Shown here: positions 21,294-29,594 of the stretch, one piece after another
Numbering within the stretch: the stretch's first letter is position 1
How the letters are laid out: every line of letters begins with the position of its first letter
Program-made: the position numbers and the translations under genes
Assembly: GCA_018057705.1 (NCBI GenBank)
Contig: JAGPDF010000051.1
Coordinates: forward strand, 1 to 32,840
DNA from: Thermoanaerobaculia bacterium
Lineage (GTDB): Bacteria; Acidobacteriota; Thermoanaerobaculia; Multivoradales; JAGPDF01
Direction of reading: 5' to 3'
Length of the DNA: 32,840 nt
The notes under the pieces: generated by a model
Database searches by the model: none
Told to the model about the DNA's origin: nothing
Seen by the model: the letters and a program-made list of their open reading frames with translations, nothing else

Positions 21294-22337
21294 ATGACCT
21301 CGATGCGGCCAGGGCCCTCGAGTGGCGAGATCCTGCGTGCGTCCGTGGCGGGCATCACGCTGACGCTCGGTCTAGGCGTGCCTGCGCCGGCGGTGTCAAT
21401 TTCTGCGGGCGCTTCGGTCGAGTGCCCCACGGCGCTGGCACGCGCTCAGATCGACGCGGTCGGCGCCGCGACTTTCGCCTGGCTCACGGACCTGACCTCG
21501 GGGGCGCACGCCGGTACGCATCGAAGCTTCGAGCCTATCTGCCCCGACTCGCCACCACTCGACCTGACACGCATTCCGCCAATCAGCGGCCATATTCTCG
21601 CCCTCCTTATCGTTCCGGACTACATCGAGGCGGTGCCCCTCGACGACCCGTGGGGAAACCCCTACGAGTACCGCCTGAACGTCGCCGACCCGCTATCCGC
21701 CGACGTCATCGCCATCCGCAGCGCCGGCTCGGACGGTGTGTACGAGGGCACCACCTACGACGTCCGCTCGACCGCCGGACCGGCGGATGATCTCGTCTTC
21801 TACAACGACGCGTGGGTTCTCGACCTCCCGCGTCTAGACCCTGTCTCGCGGCAGCGAACGACGGTGGCGAGGGTGCGGGACGTTGGGGACGCCCTTTTCT
21901 CCTGGATCATCGACAACGTGTCGGGCCTCTCCATGGTTCCGTCGAACCTGTCCGAATATGCCGGATCGACTCTCGACATGGCGAACTACACACCGGTCAC
22001 CGTCGATGAGGTGACCGACCACCTAACAACGCCGCCGTGGATCTACACGCGCTGTGTCCCGAAGTTCGACGCGTGGGATAACCCCATCGAGTACCGCCTG
22101 AACGAAAACCTGCTCGGGTTCCACGTAGCCGCGATCCGAAGTCTCGGCTCGGACGCCACCGCCGAAGGCGACATCTACGACGTGGGAATATTCCCCGCCG
22201 ACGAACGCCACCGCGACATCGTCTGGGCCGACGGCTTTATGGCACGAGAGCCGGACCAAAGCGGTCTGGAAATCTTCCTCGATAGCTTTGAGAGCGGCGC
22301 TCTCTGGGGCTACTGGAGCTGTGGCCCGGGTTACTAG
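21294..22337 (+). CDS. exported protein with two pseudopilin-C-terminal-like repeats
   Basis: This encodes 347 residues. An N-terminal hydrophobic segment (about 16-38) is probably a signal peptide. Two homologous halves follow, about 50-176 and 188-313. Each has a helix (AQIDAVGAATFAWL / VARVRDVGDALFSWI), then 'DPWGNPYEYRLN' or 'DAWDNPIEYRLN', then 'AIRSAGSDG' or 'AIRSLGSDA' and 'YDV'. The W-NP-Y/IEY and 'SxGxDG' pattern resembles the globular part of GspG-type major pseudopilins, without the pilin N-terminal helix. The C terminus 'EIFLDSFESGALWGYWS' is a variant of the GFE-G-T--W motif seen in two other proteins here. Function unknown, probably secreted or surface exposed. Confidence 0.75.
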   Translation: MTSMRPGPSSGEILRASVAGITLTLGLGVPAPAVSISAGASVECPTALARAQIDAVGAATFAWLTDLTSGAHAGTHRSFEPICPDSPPLDLTRIPPISGHILALLIVPDYIEAVPLDDPWGNPYEYRLNVADPLSADVIAIRSAGSDGVYEGTTYDVRSTAGPADDLVFYNDAWVLDLPRLDPVSRQRTTVARVRDVGDALFSWIIDNVSGLSMVPSNLSEYAGSTLDMANYTPVTVDEVTDHLTTPPWIYTRCVPKFDAWDNPIEYRLNENLLGFHVAAIRSLGSDATAEGDIYDVGIFPADERHRDIVWADGFMAREPDQSGLEIFLDSFESGALWGYWSCGPGY

Positions 22338-22363
22338 GCCGGAATCACAGTAGGTTTGGCCGG

Positions 22364-23602
22364 CTACCGTCTTCCCGGCTTCAACTTTCGAGCGCGGATT
22401 TCCGGGAGGGCGTCCTGGTTTGGGTCCCACTCCCACTGCCAAACGACGATGCACGCTCCAGACGTAGCACACGCCGCGGCGGGCTGGGACAGGCCAGAGG
22501 GGACCGGCTCATTGACCTGAAGAGGTGGCGAAAGCGGCCAGAGATCCGGGGAGAAGTGCCGTGCTCGAATCGCCCAATTCGAGTCCTCAAGCTGGATCGG
22601 ATCGAGTCCCTCCCAGACAATCAGGAAGCGACCGGAGCTCGCCGCCGCGGTCGAGCCACCCGAAGCGAAAACCGGCGGTAGCTCCTCGACAGGTTCGAAC
22701 GGAACGACTCGGACGGGATCACCGGCGAGATTGCCGTTTCCATCGACCTCGCGAGCGAAGATGCCGCGCTCGGCGCCCATTCTGCCGGTCCAGATCACAG
22801 TGTATCCGCCGCCACCGCTGCGACTCGCATCGGTACAGCCCTGCTGGCCTTCGGCAGAGTTGAGAACGATGTCGCCCGAGAGCGGCTCGCCGTTTCGGAG
22901 GAATGCTCGAGCCTGGGCGCCTGCGGCGAGTTGGCCCCCCAGATTCGTGCTCCAACAGACCAGGAAACTGCCATCGCGTTGCATCGCCACTCGTGCGAGT
23001 CGGGCATCCCCCTCCGCATGGACCTGGAAGTTCGACCCGAGAGGAGCGCCGTTACGGTCGAACCGCCGCGCCACCACGGAAGCGGGATCGGGCGACCAGA
23101 CCACAACGAAACCGCCGCGATCGTCCATGTCGACGACGGGCATCTGCTCCTGGGCACCGGGAGGGAGTTCGATCGTCGAGCTGACAACGAACGGCGGGCC
23201 TTGCAGATTTCCAAAGCGATCGAATCGACGGGCGAGCACTCTGAGCCTGGCGCTCCCCTGGCCTTCGGCGACGTTTGCCGCCCAGACTGCGACGAACTGA
23301 CCCCGATCGTTGGAGGCGATCTGCAACCAGGCGGCAAACTGGTTCGCGTCTTCGCTCAGCAGAAAGGCCGGACCACGCGAATCTCCCCGCGCCGAATACA
23401 CACGCGCATAGGCGGCGCGCACGACCCATCCCACCGCGAAATCTCCGTTCGCCGAGATCGCGACCTCAGGCGAACTGCCAGTCGGGCTGACCACGAACTC
23501 GGGTTCCAGCGTGGGCGCGGCGGCCACCGCCGACGAAGCCCAGGCGCCAGCTAGTACCAGCGCCCCTACCCGCAGCCTGCAGGCTCTCATCACGTTTGCC
23601 AT
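22364..23602 (-). CDS. exported repeat protein, propeller-like
   Basis: The 412-residue protein has a signal peptide (core about 13-26, 'AVAAA'). It contains repeated segments such as 'SANGDFAVGWV', 'NDRGQFVAVWAA', 'DDRGGFVVVWSP', 'QRDGSFLVCWST' and 'SSGRFLIVWEG', separated by 'ARRFDRNGAPLG'-type strands. This is the same W-centred repeat style as the protein at 7998-9386, but with more divergent units and no C-terminal GFE motif. It is probably a beta-propeller, secreted or in the outer envelope. The start could be ATG 23602 or ATG 23590; neither has a clear ribosome site. It is convergent with the pseudopilin-like gene 26 bp away. Confidence 0.75.
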   Translation of the reverse strand: MANVMRACRLRVGALVLAGAWASSAVAAAPTLEPEFVVSPTGSSPEVAISANGDFAVGWVVRAAYARVYSARGDSRGPAFLLSEDANQFAAWLQIASNDRGQFVAVWAANVAEGQGSARLRVLARRFDRFGNLQGPPFVVSSTIELPPGAQEQMPVVDMDDRGGFVVVWSPDPASVVARRFDRNGAPLGSNFQVHAEGDARLARVAMQRDGSFLVCWSTNLGGQLAAGAQARAFLRNGEPLSGDIVLNSAEGQQGCTDASRSGGGGYTVIWTGRMGAERGIFAREVDGNGNLAGDPVRVVPFEPVEELPPVFASGGSTAAASSGRFLIVWEGLDPIQLEDSNWAIRARHFSPDLWPLSPPLQVNEPVPSGLSQPAAACATSGACIVVWQWEWDPNQDALPEIRARKLKPGRR

Positions 23603-23871
23603 CGTGTCACCGATCCGATCGAGGGGACCGCCAGCGTCATTTTGGACCCTTAGAGCGGCGGAAAAGTACCTCCTTCGAGCTCGCAGGAGGCCTAAACAGG
23701 TGAAGTGTGAGGCTTGGCAGCCAGCAAATCAGACGACGGCGGACTCGCTATCTTCCTCGAGGCAGGGAGATCGCTGATCTCTGACGCTTCTGGAAGTGGT
23801 GGCCTGGGTTCTGGCCTGAGTTCCAACCCTTGGCGGAGTCGCCGGCTTGCAGGTGTAGGCTTCATTGAGCC

Positions 23872-24921
23872 ATGCCCTTCCTATGGCCCCTGGCCGCGAC
23901 TCTTTCGGCAACTCTGGCTGCGACTTCGATCTCATCCTGGGGCATCCGGGTAGAGGTTTCAGCGCTTCCTCGCGAATACGACCGAAGAGGGAGCACGGCG
24001 GAAGATCTTGAAAGATCGGCGCACTTTCTGGGATGTTATCGACTCGAACTTTCCGAACCATTAAAGACCTCCGGTTCGTTGACGCTCGACGTTTCGCTGA
24101 CTCGATCACCCGGTGAAGCCCCAGGAGTCTTCGCCTCGTTTTTCGACCCAGAGTCCCCGCTACAAGGCACCTGGCAGACTCCCGATGGCGAGGTGGCGAA
24201 CTTTGCCTGGGCGACTGGCTTCGGTGGCCTTGCGGTGACGATGAGAAGAGCCGGCTCAGAGTACTTGGCGACCGGGGTTCGAGAGAGCGATGTGGTGAGT
24301 AGCCAACCGCGACCCTCATACCCAATCAACGTCAAACGTATTCGTTGTTCGAAAGCGCTAAGGGAGTCGCACGCAAGCCGGAGCCGGGAACGAAAGGTCG
24401 CGATCTGGGCTATGCACTCGAACCTAGAAGCGCGACGGCGTGACCGGGAGAAAAACGGCGACGTTCCGACGTCCGAGCTCATGAAGGCGCAGCGCGAACT
24501 TCTAATCGGCGCAACACTCCTAACCTCGAACGAGATCGAACGGATCGCTGAGGAAGTCGAGAGCAACAACTGGCCCGAACGGAGTGTGTGCCTCCCAAGC
24601 CACCATCGCGCATTCCGGGCCATCCCGCTACAGCTGGAATTGCCGCCAGAAGTCCGAATCGGAGCCCCTTCCGGCGATGGGTGTGTCTCGGAACACCGCT
24701 ACTTCAAGGTTACCGTGGACCCGACCGGGAGAGTGAGAGAAGCTCGGATTTCTGGTATGGAACGCCGTTTGAATCGTGAGGCGATCTCGCGCGAGGTTTT
24801 GGTCGAGGTGGATCGCGCCCTACATCGATCGAGGTGGTATCCGGCGTTGTGGTGCGGGCGACCGACCGAACGAACGATTTTCGTTACGTTGGTCCGTCGA
24901 ACTCCCTGCGCAGCGAAATAG
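23872..24921 (+). CDS. membrane-anchored protein with TonB-C-terminal-like domain
   Basis: This encodes 349 residues. There is a short hydrophobic N terminus (1-22), then an uncharacterised region with 'GSLTLDVSLTRSPGEAPGVF' and 'SPLQGTWQTPDGEVANFAW', a charged helical linker (about 165-225), and a C-terminal domain (about 250-345) 'YFKVTVDPTGRVREARI' ... 'LVEVDRALHRSRWYPALWCG' ... 'RTIFVTLVRR'. The last part has the layout of TonB-family energy-transducer C-terminal domains, which touch outer-membrane receptors or act in other envelope systems. No ExbB/ExbD genes are nearby, so a transport role is uncertain. The ribosome site is weak. Confidence 0.65.
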   Translation: MPFLWPLAATLSATLAATSISSWGIRVEVSALPREYDRRGSTAEDLERSAHFLGCYRLELSEPLKTSGSLTLDVSLTRSPGEAPGVFASFFDPESPLQGTWQTPDGEVANFAWATGFGGLAVTMRRAGSEYLATGVRESDVVSSQPRPSYPINVKRIRCSKALRESHASRSRERKVAIWAMHSNLEARRRDREKNGDVPTSELMKAQRELLIGATLLTSNEIERIAEEVESNNWPERSVCLPSHHRAFRAIPLQLELPPEVRIGAPSGDGCVSEHRYFKVTVDPTGRVREARISGMERRLNREAISREVLVEVDRALHRSRWYPALWCGRPTERTIFVTLVRRTPCAAK

Positions 24922-25343
24922 GTCAGCGGTGCGCTCAACGCAACGCGCCCCGCACGCAGAGCTCCGTTTCCTCGAACAGGTGGGTGCGGAGCGAGCCAGG
25001 GCGGTACCGCGGGCGAGCGGTTTGGGCTCGAGCTTTGGGCGGCCCCTAGACTCGCCTACGCCGCCCTCAGGGCAAGCTCGAGCGCCTGCAGGTTGCGCCG
25101 GAACTCGAGCAGCGGGACGAGGTCTAGCAGGTTTGAAGAGGCGCCTTCTTGGCGTACCGGACCAGCGTCCGTGACCGCGCGGCAGGTTTAGGGCAACCTG
25201 CCTGACACCGAAACGTCAGACCCCCGCGAGCGACCGATGAAACGGTGACGGGCGGGAGCCCAGCGCCTGCTCGGCGCCGCGTGCTGTTGCGCGCGGATGA
25301 TGGCTGAATCAGCGGTCGGGAAGCCCTTCCGGCTTGCGCAAAA

Positions 25344-25360
25344 GTTAACCCAGAGTTAAC
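25344..25360. promoter_or_regulatory. tandem GTTAAC boxes
   Basis: AGTTAACC occurs twice with an 11-bp period, framed by CGCAAA and TTTGTGCG-like inverted flanks. A third GTTAAC is at 27304-27309 beside the promoter of the HTH-radical SAM operon. A regulator site is possible; no gene reads directly from here. Confidence 0.3.
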
Positions 25361-25499
25361 CTTTGTGCGTGGCGCGAACACCCCAGGCCAAGCGATCGCC
25401 CAACTGGGACAGCCTCTTCGCCGTGGCGCAAGGGCAGGATGGCTATTTCACGACGACACAGGCCGCGCAGTCGGGGTACTCCCGCCCCCTCTTGCACAA

Positions 25500-25671
25500 G
25501 CACTAGCGAGCGGGTCGCAAACAGTACCGAGAAGGTATAGGCGACCAGCGCGGCATCGAAGTGCGCCAGGTTGCGCGAGCCGGCGACGATCAACGCGCCG
25601 AGCGCTGCGGTCGCGCCGATGCCCCAGGCAATGGGTCCGGCAGTATCACCCCTCGTCGCGTCGCGGATCAC
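25500..25671 (-). pseudogene. fragment of a membrane protein gene
   Basis: The frame gives '[19 protein letters not shown]' and '[20 protein letters not shown]', two membrane-helix-like segments resembling the N terminus of a multi-spanning protein. After 'VLFA' the sequence loses membrane character at once. Probably a 3'-truncated relic; identity not certain. Confidence 0.4.
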
Positions 25672-25753
25672 GGTGTCGAACCGACCTCCTCTCGCCAGGT
25701 CGATGCTATCCCGTCGAGGCCGGGATGGACACCCTAGCGAGCGTCTTCCTCGC

Positions 25754-27010
25754 TCAGGCGGCGTTCGTCTCGTGCATCCTGCGCAGGCGGCGATCGAAGC
25801 TGCGGCCGAAAACACTCTTCATGACGGCGAGCTTCGCGCTCTGCCAGCGATAGCGTTTCGGCGAGAGGGATCGGCACTCCTCGGGCAGCATGACGAGCGA
25901 GACATGGATGTTCGGTGCGCAGCCGATCGGCAGACCCGCCTCCATCGTCGCCTCGTAGAGACGCCGAAAGACGGGCACGAGCTCCTCGGTCTTCGGTGGA
26001 TCGGCATCCTCGAGGTCAGTGCCCACGAGCGGCCGGAAGACGCAGACGGTCGGGATCGCTCCCACCGAGGTGATCCAGTCGATCGCCGCGATGGAAGACT
26101 CCGGCGGCTCGAGCCCGGCGATGATCTCGCCGTTGGTGACCCATGGCTCGCCCTTCGGGCCGCGGCGGGCGAGCGTCGCGCAATAGCGCGTCGCCTCGAG
26201 GTAGTAGTCGAGACCGTACTCGGCATGCTTGCCCGGGCAGATCTCCTCGAACAGTTTGCGATCGAAGATCTCGAAGCAGAATGAGACGCGGTTGACGCCG
26301 ATCTCGCGGAGGCGGTCGTAACGCTTGAGGTCCCGGTGTGGCGGCGTCTGGACGCCGACCAACAGGCCGAGCTCCTTTTTGATGCGCAGGATGTACGGTT
26401 CGAGGATGTCGAGGTAGGTGTCGCCGTCGTAGTGGCCGGTGTTGAAGTCGACGTAGGTGATGCCGCTCTCCCGTCGCGCGGCGCGGATCACCGCCATCAC
26501 CTCGTCGACCGACTTCTCGTCGGCGTCATCGACTCCCAGGTTGAGGCCGACCGAACAGAACTTGCAGTTCACCTTGGTCGGCTTCTGGGTCCAGTACTCG
26601 CAGACTTTCGCCTGGTAGATGCCGAGGTAGGTACCCTGGAGTGTTCCGATGCGGGTCATCGGCTTGCCGTTCGCGAGCGCGGCATCGTACCAACCGGGCC
26701 GTGGCGAGAGCGTGACGTCGGCGACCGATGCACCGCCGTGCCGAAGCCGGTAGCGACCGCTCTCACGATGGAGCGTGTAGGAAGAACGCTGCGCGAAGCT
26801 TTCGGAGACCGGCACATTGGTCCACAACCCGCCCGGCAGGATGAGCTCGAGGCCGCTTCCGAGCCCGGCTCGCGTGCGCAGGATCTGCCGGCCGCCGTCC
26901 TCCTCGATGAAGCAGGAGTCGTCCATGCGCAGGCCCTTGCAGTAGAGATCGAGCTTGAGCAGGGCGGGGTTCGTGCGGAGCTCGGCGAGGTTGACGAGTT
27001 CGGAAGTCAT
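25754..27010 (-). CDS. radical SAM enzyme with atypical CX11CX2C cluster
   Basis: This encodes 418 residues. The presumed [4Fe-4S]/S-adenosylmethionine site is C137, C149, C152 within '[20 protein letters not shown]', that is CX11CX2C instead of the usual CX3CX2C. Following strands fit a radical SAM barrel: '[20 protein letters not shown]' (about 185-205), '[20 protein letters not shown]', '[20 protein letters not shown]' and '[20 protein letters not shown]'. The first 130 residues form an extra N-terminal domain. The substrate is unknown and no peptide precursor or partner enzyme is seen. Its ATG overlaps the stop of a small HTH gene (ATGA at 27007-27010), so the two share a transcript from the promoter at 27274-27302. 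Confidence 0.85.
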   Translation of the reverse strand: MTSELVNLAELRTNPALLKLDLYCKGLRMDDSCFIEEDGGRQILRTRAGLGSGLELILPGGLWTNVPVSESFAQRSSYTLHRESGRYRLRHGGASVADVTLSPRPGWYDAALANGKPMTRIGTLQGTYLGIYQAKVCEYWTQKPTKVNCKFCSVGLNLGVDDADEKSVDEVMAVIRAARRESGITYVDFNTGHYDGDTYLDILEPYILRIKKELGLLVGVQTPPHRDLKRYDRLREIGVNRVSFCFEIFDRKLFEEICPGKHAEYGLDYYLEATRYCATLARRGPKGEPWVTNGEIIAGLEPPESSIAAIDWITSVGAIPTVCVFRPLVGTDLEDADPPKTEELVPVFRRLYEATMEAGLPIGCAPNIHVSLVMLPEECRSLSPKRYRWQSAKLAVMKSVFGRSFDRRLRRMHETNAA

Positions 27011-27249
27011 CGAGGCCTCCAGGGTCTGCGATCGAATGCGCTGTAGGCAGATGCGCGCCAGGCGGGTGGGAAAGGTCCCGTCAGCGCTTGAAGAGGACTG
27101 CGTAGGGTCTCCGAGGCGAGCTGGAGCGTTCCTTCGAGCTCGGCGAGCGTCGATTCGCCACGCCGCTTGAGCGCCTCGAGCAGCGCGCGCTGGCTCGCGC
27201 CGATCCCCGGGGAGGCGATTGTCCCCTCGGTCATCGCGAGTCCCGGCAC
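27007..27249 (-). CDS. short HTH protein, probably a truncated regulator
   Basis: This encodes 80 residues from GTG 27249 (or 75 from ATG 27234). Residues about 18-58, 'ASQRALLEALKRRGESTLAE' and 'LEGTLQLASETLRSPLQALT', are a winged-helix DNA-binding start of the ArsR/SufR type. The wing and effector region expected next are missing; instead there is a short Pro/Arg-rich tail. It looks like a regulator that lost its 3' part, with the reading frame then fused to the radical SAM start. It could still bind DNA. The start/stop overlap with the radical SAM gene ties their expression. Confidence 0.6.
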   Translation of the reverse strand: MPGLAMTEGTIASPGIGASQRALLEALKRRGESTLAELEGTLQLASETLRSPLQALTGPFPPAWRASAYSAFDRRPWRPR

Positions 27250-27273
27250 GCGTCGAAGTCCTTCACGGCGGTG

Positions 27274-27302
27274 ATTCTGCGGTTGACTTTCCCAATTGTC
27301 AA
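27274..27302 (-). promoter_or_regulatory. promoter of the HTH-radical SAM operon with inverted repeat
   Basis: On the minus strand TTGACA (27297-27302) and CAGAAT (27274-27279) are 17 bp apart. TTGAC/GTCAA arms (27283-27287 and 27298-27302) form an inverted repeat within it, and GTTAAC lies just upstream. Repression by the adjacent HTH protein is plausible. Confidence 0.55.
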
Positions 27303-27391
27303 GGTTAACTTCATGGCAATAGGTAAAACGACTGTCGGTGCCTGCGCCGATGGGACGTTGAGCTGCGCCGGACGCTATGGAGGCAACGACG

Positions 27392-27721
27392 ATGTACGGA
27401 GCGATCCTCTTCCTTCACATTCTGGCTGCGACGGTGTGGACCGGCGGCCATCTGGTCCTGGCGATTGCAATCCTTCCGCGCGTGCTGCGCGAGCGCTCGC
27501 CGGACAAACTGCTCGAGTTCGAGTCGGCCTACGAGCGCGTCGGTATCCCGGCGTTGGTCGTGCAGGTCGCGACCGGCCTCTGGCTCGCGCACCGGATGGT
27601 CCCCGAGCTCGGCCGCTGGCTCGCTTTCGACGATCCAGTCGGGCGCGCAGTCACGCTGAGGCCGCGAGATCGGAGTTTTCGCGCGTGCGGACGTCTTCGC
27701 TCCGAAGCCGGCGCTGGATGA
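27392..27721 (+). pseudogene. CopD-like membrane protein, 3'-truncated
   Basis: The start at ATG 27392 is chosen for GGAGG eight bases upstream. The first 80 residues 'MYGAILFLHILAATVWTGGH', 'LVLAIAILPRVLRERSPDKL', 'IPALVVQVATGLWLAHRMVP' are those of small CopD/DUF2269-like four-helix membrane proteins, which have His residues near helix 1 and usually about 150 residues. After 'DDPVGRAVTL' the expected third and fourth helices are absent and the frame reads into Arg-rich sequence. A deletion here has probably joined it to a fragment readable in another frame as 'FARADVFAPKPALDDLDGDL', ending at 27773. It likely gives no functional product. Confidence 0.6.
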
Positions 27722-27735
27722 CCTGGACGGAGACC

Positions 27736-27741
27736 TTGACA
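27736..27741 (+). promoter_or_regulatory. -35-like box upstream of tetR
   Basis: TTGACA matches consensus perfectly, but the -10 candidates 17-20 bp downstream (AAAGAT, GATAGT) are weak. The palindromic operator overlaps the expected start region. Confidence 0.35.
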
Positions 27742-27764
27742 TGGAGCCAATTCTCATGAAAGAT

Positions 27765-27782
27765 AGTAAGTAATTACTTACT
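27765..27782. promoter_or_regulatory. perfect 18-bp palindrome, probable TetR operator
   Basis: AGTAAGTAATTACTTACT is perfectly self-complementary and ends one base before the tetR ATG at 27784. It strikingly departs in composition from the GC-rich surroundings. This is the expected autoregulatory operator for the ABC-export operon. Confidence 0.85.
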
Positions 27783-27783
27783 C

Positions 27784-28404
27784 ATGAGGCGACAGATGAA
27801 GAGCCGACCCAGGAACCTCCCAGCCGATCAGCGCCGAGCCGCCACCGTCGAGGCGGTGATCGCGCTCGCCGCCGAGCACAATCCCGGCGACATCACGACA
27901 GCGGCGATCGCCGGGCAGATGAACCTGACGCAGGGTGCGCTGTTTCGGCACTTCGCGAGCAAAGAGGCGGTGTGGGAGGCGGTCATGGAGTGGGTCGCCG
28001 AGCGTCTGCTGGCACGCATCGATCGGGCGACCCGGGGCGTCGCCTCGCCGCTCGCTGCCCTCGAGGCGGTGTTTCTGGCCCACGTCGAGTTCGTTGCTCT
28101 CTATCCCGGCGTGCCGCGGATGCTGTTCGGTGAGCTGCAGCGGGCCGAGGACACCGCGGCCAAGCGCAAGGTCCGGCAACTGCTCGCGCAGTACGGCGAG
28201 CGACTGGCCGGGCTGGTCGAGGCCGGCAAGGCTGCGGGCGAGCTCACCGCGGAGGTCGGCACCGACGCTGCGGTCGCCCACTTCATCGGCACCGTCCAGG
28301 GCCTGGTGATGCAGTCGCTGCTGGCCGGAGACCCCGAACTCATGCGCTCCGGTGCTCCGAACGCCTTCGCGATCTATCGCCGCGGAATTGCGGGCGCGCG
28401 ATGA
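27784..28404 (+). CDS. TetR-family transcriptional regulator
   Basis: This encodes 206 residues from ATG 27784, or 202 from ATG 27796, which has a GAGGCG ribosome-site candidate. The N-terminal HTH is 'TTAAIAGQMNLTQGALFRHF' followed by 'ASKEAVWEAVMEWVAERLL'. The C-terminal part is all-helical ligand-binding and dimerisation sequence. It is the first gene of the export operon: its stop overlaps the adaptor ATG (28401-28404). The palindrome at 27765-27782 is its likely operator, so the transporter should be induced when an unknown ligand binds this protein. Confidence 0.9.
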   Translation: MRRQMKSRPRNLPADQRRAATVEAVIALAAEHNPGDITTAAIAGQMNLTQGALFRHFASKEAVWEAVMEWVAERLLARIDRATRGVASPLAALEAVFLAHVEFVALYPGVPRMLFGELQRAEDTAAKRKVRQLLAQYGERLAGLVEAGKAAGELTAEVGTDAAVAHFIGTVQGLVMQSLLAGDPELMRSGAPNAFAIYRRGIAGAR

Positions 28405-29594
28405 GCCGCTTCGGGATCAGCGGTCGCTCTCTCGCTCTGATCGCGGTGCTGGTGCCGCTCGCCGCGCTCTTCGTCTGGGTCGCCCTGCGCTCCGGTCCGC
28501 TGGCGCCGGTGCCGGTGACGGTGGTCAGGGTAGAAAGCCGATCGATCGCTCCGGCTCTGTTCGGCATCGGCACGGTCGAAGCCCGCTACACCCACCGGAT
28601 CGGCCCGACCGTGGCCGGTCGTGTGCTGCGCGTCGATGTCCAGGTGGGCGATCGGGTCGAGGCCGGTCAGTCAATCGGCGAGATGGATTCCGTCGACGTC
28701 GACCAGCGCCTCGCGGCGCAGGAGGCGGCGATCCGGCGCGCGCAGGCCGAGGTGCAGGCCGCGGACGCGACGATCCTCGACGCCGCGGCGCGCCGAACCT
28801 TCGCCCAGGCCGAGGAGCGGCGCTACGAGCAGCTGGCAGCCGAAGAGGTGGTCAGTCAGGAAGCGGTGGAAGCGCGCCGCCAGGAGAGCCAGATGTCCGC
28901 CGCCGGCGGCGCCGGCGCCAGCGCGAATCTCGAAGCGGCCCGGCAGGAGCTGGCGGGCGCCCGCGCCGAGCGCGAGGGGCTGGTTCGCCAACGCGCCCAT
29001 CTCTCGCTCGTCTCCCCGGTCGAGGGTCTGGTCGTGGCGCGCAACGTCGATCCCGGGACCACTGCCGTCGCCGGGCAGGCGGTTGTCGAACTGATCGCTC
29101 CCGACAGCCTCTGGATCCAGACGCGCTTCGAACAGCTCCTGTCCTCCGGCTTGGGTGCCGGTCTGCCGGTGCGCATCGTCTTGCGCTCGCGGAGCTCGCA
29201 GGAGTTGCCCGGGACAGTGCTGCGCCTCGAACCGCTGGCCGATGCGGTGACCGAGGAGAGCCTGGCCAAGGTCGTCTTCGATACCCTTCCCGATCCCCTG
29301 CCTGCGATCGGCGAGCTCGCCGAGGTCACCGTGGCGCTGCCCCCGCTGCCGGCGGCCCCGGTGGTGCCCAACGCCAGTGTGCAGCGCCTCGGCGACCGCA
29401 CCGGAGTCTGGGTGATCGAGCAGGGCGACCTCCGCTTCGCTCCGGTCCGGATCGGCGAGTCCGACCTCGAGGGACAGGTGCAGATCCTCGAGGGGCTCGA
29501 AATCGGCGCCGAAGTCGTGGTCTACAGCCAGCGCGCGCTCGGCGTCCGCAGCCGCGTCAAGGTCGTCGAACGACTGCCCGGCGTGGCGCCGTGA
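28401..29594 (+). CDS. HlyD/MacA-type periplasmic adaptor protein
   Basis: This 397-residue membrane-fusion protein is anchored by one N-terminal helix (about 9-30). It shows the first lipoyl half ('RIGPTVAGRVLRVDVQVGDR', about 66-85), a long helical hairpin rich in Ala/Glu/Gln (about 95-195), the second lipoyl half ('LVSPVEGLVVARNVDPGTTA'), and beta-barrel and membrane-proximal domains ending 'GLEIGAEVVVYSQRALGVRS'. Adaptors bridge an inner-membrane pump to the envelope or an outer-membrane channel. No TolC-type gene is in the window. Its TGA overlaps the GTG of the permease gene (GTGA). Confidence 0.92.
   Translation: MSRFGISGRSLALIAVLVPLAALFVWVALRSGPLAPVPVTVVRVESRSIAPALFGIGTVEARYTHRIGPTVAGRVLRVDVQVGDRVEAGQSIGEMDSVDVDQRLAAQEAAIRRAQAEVQAADATILDAAARRTFAQAEERRYEQLAAEEVVSQEAVEARRQESQMSAAGGAGASANLEAARQELAGARAEREGLVRQRAHLSLVSPVEGLVVARNVDPGTTAVAGQAVVELIAPDSLWIQTRFEQLLSSGLGAGLPVRIVLRSRSSQELPGTVLRLEPLADAVTEESLAKVVFDTLPDPLPAIGELAEVTVALPPLPAAPVVPNASVQRLGDRTGVWVIEQGDLRFAPVRIGESDLEGQVQILEGLEIGAEVVVYSQRALGVRSRVKVVERLPGVAP

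Larger units (their letters stand above)
24922..25753. other. worn region of about 830 bp without an intact gene
   Basis: Two coding remnants are suspected on the minus strand: a short end 'EFRRNLQALELALRAA' near 25070-25130 of unknown origin, and a membrane-helix fragment at 25500-25671. A pair of GTTAAC sites at 25344-25360 lies inside. Nothing else is visible. Confidence 0.4.

Noticed and set aside
28352-29590. Fusion of the ABC permease with a 413-residue N-terminal extension
   Set aside because: The extension is the out-of-frame reading of tetR end and the adaptor gene; the GTG at 29591 overlapping the adaptor stop is the real start.
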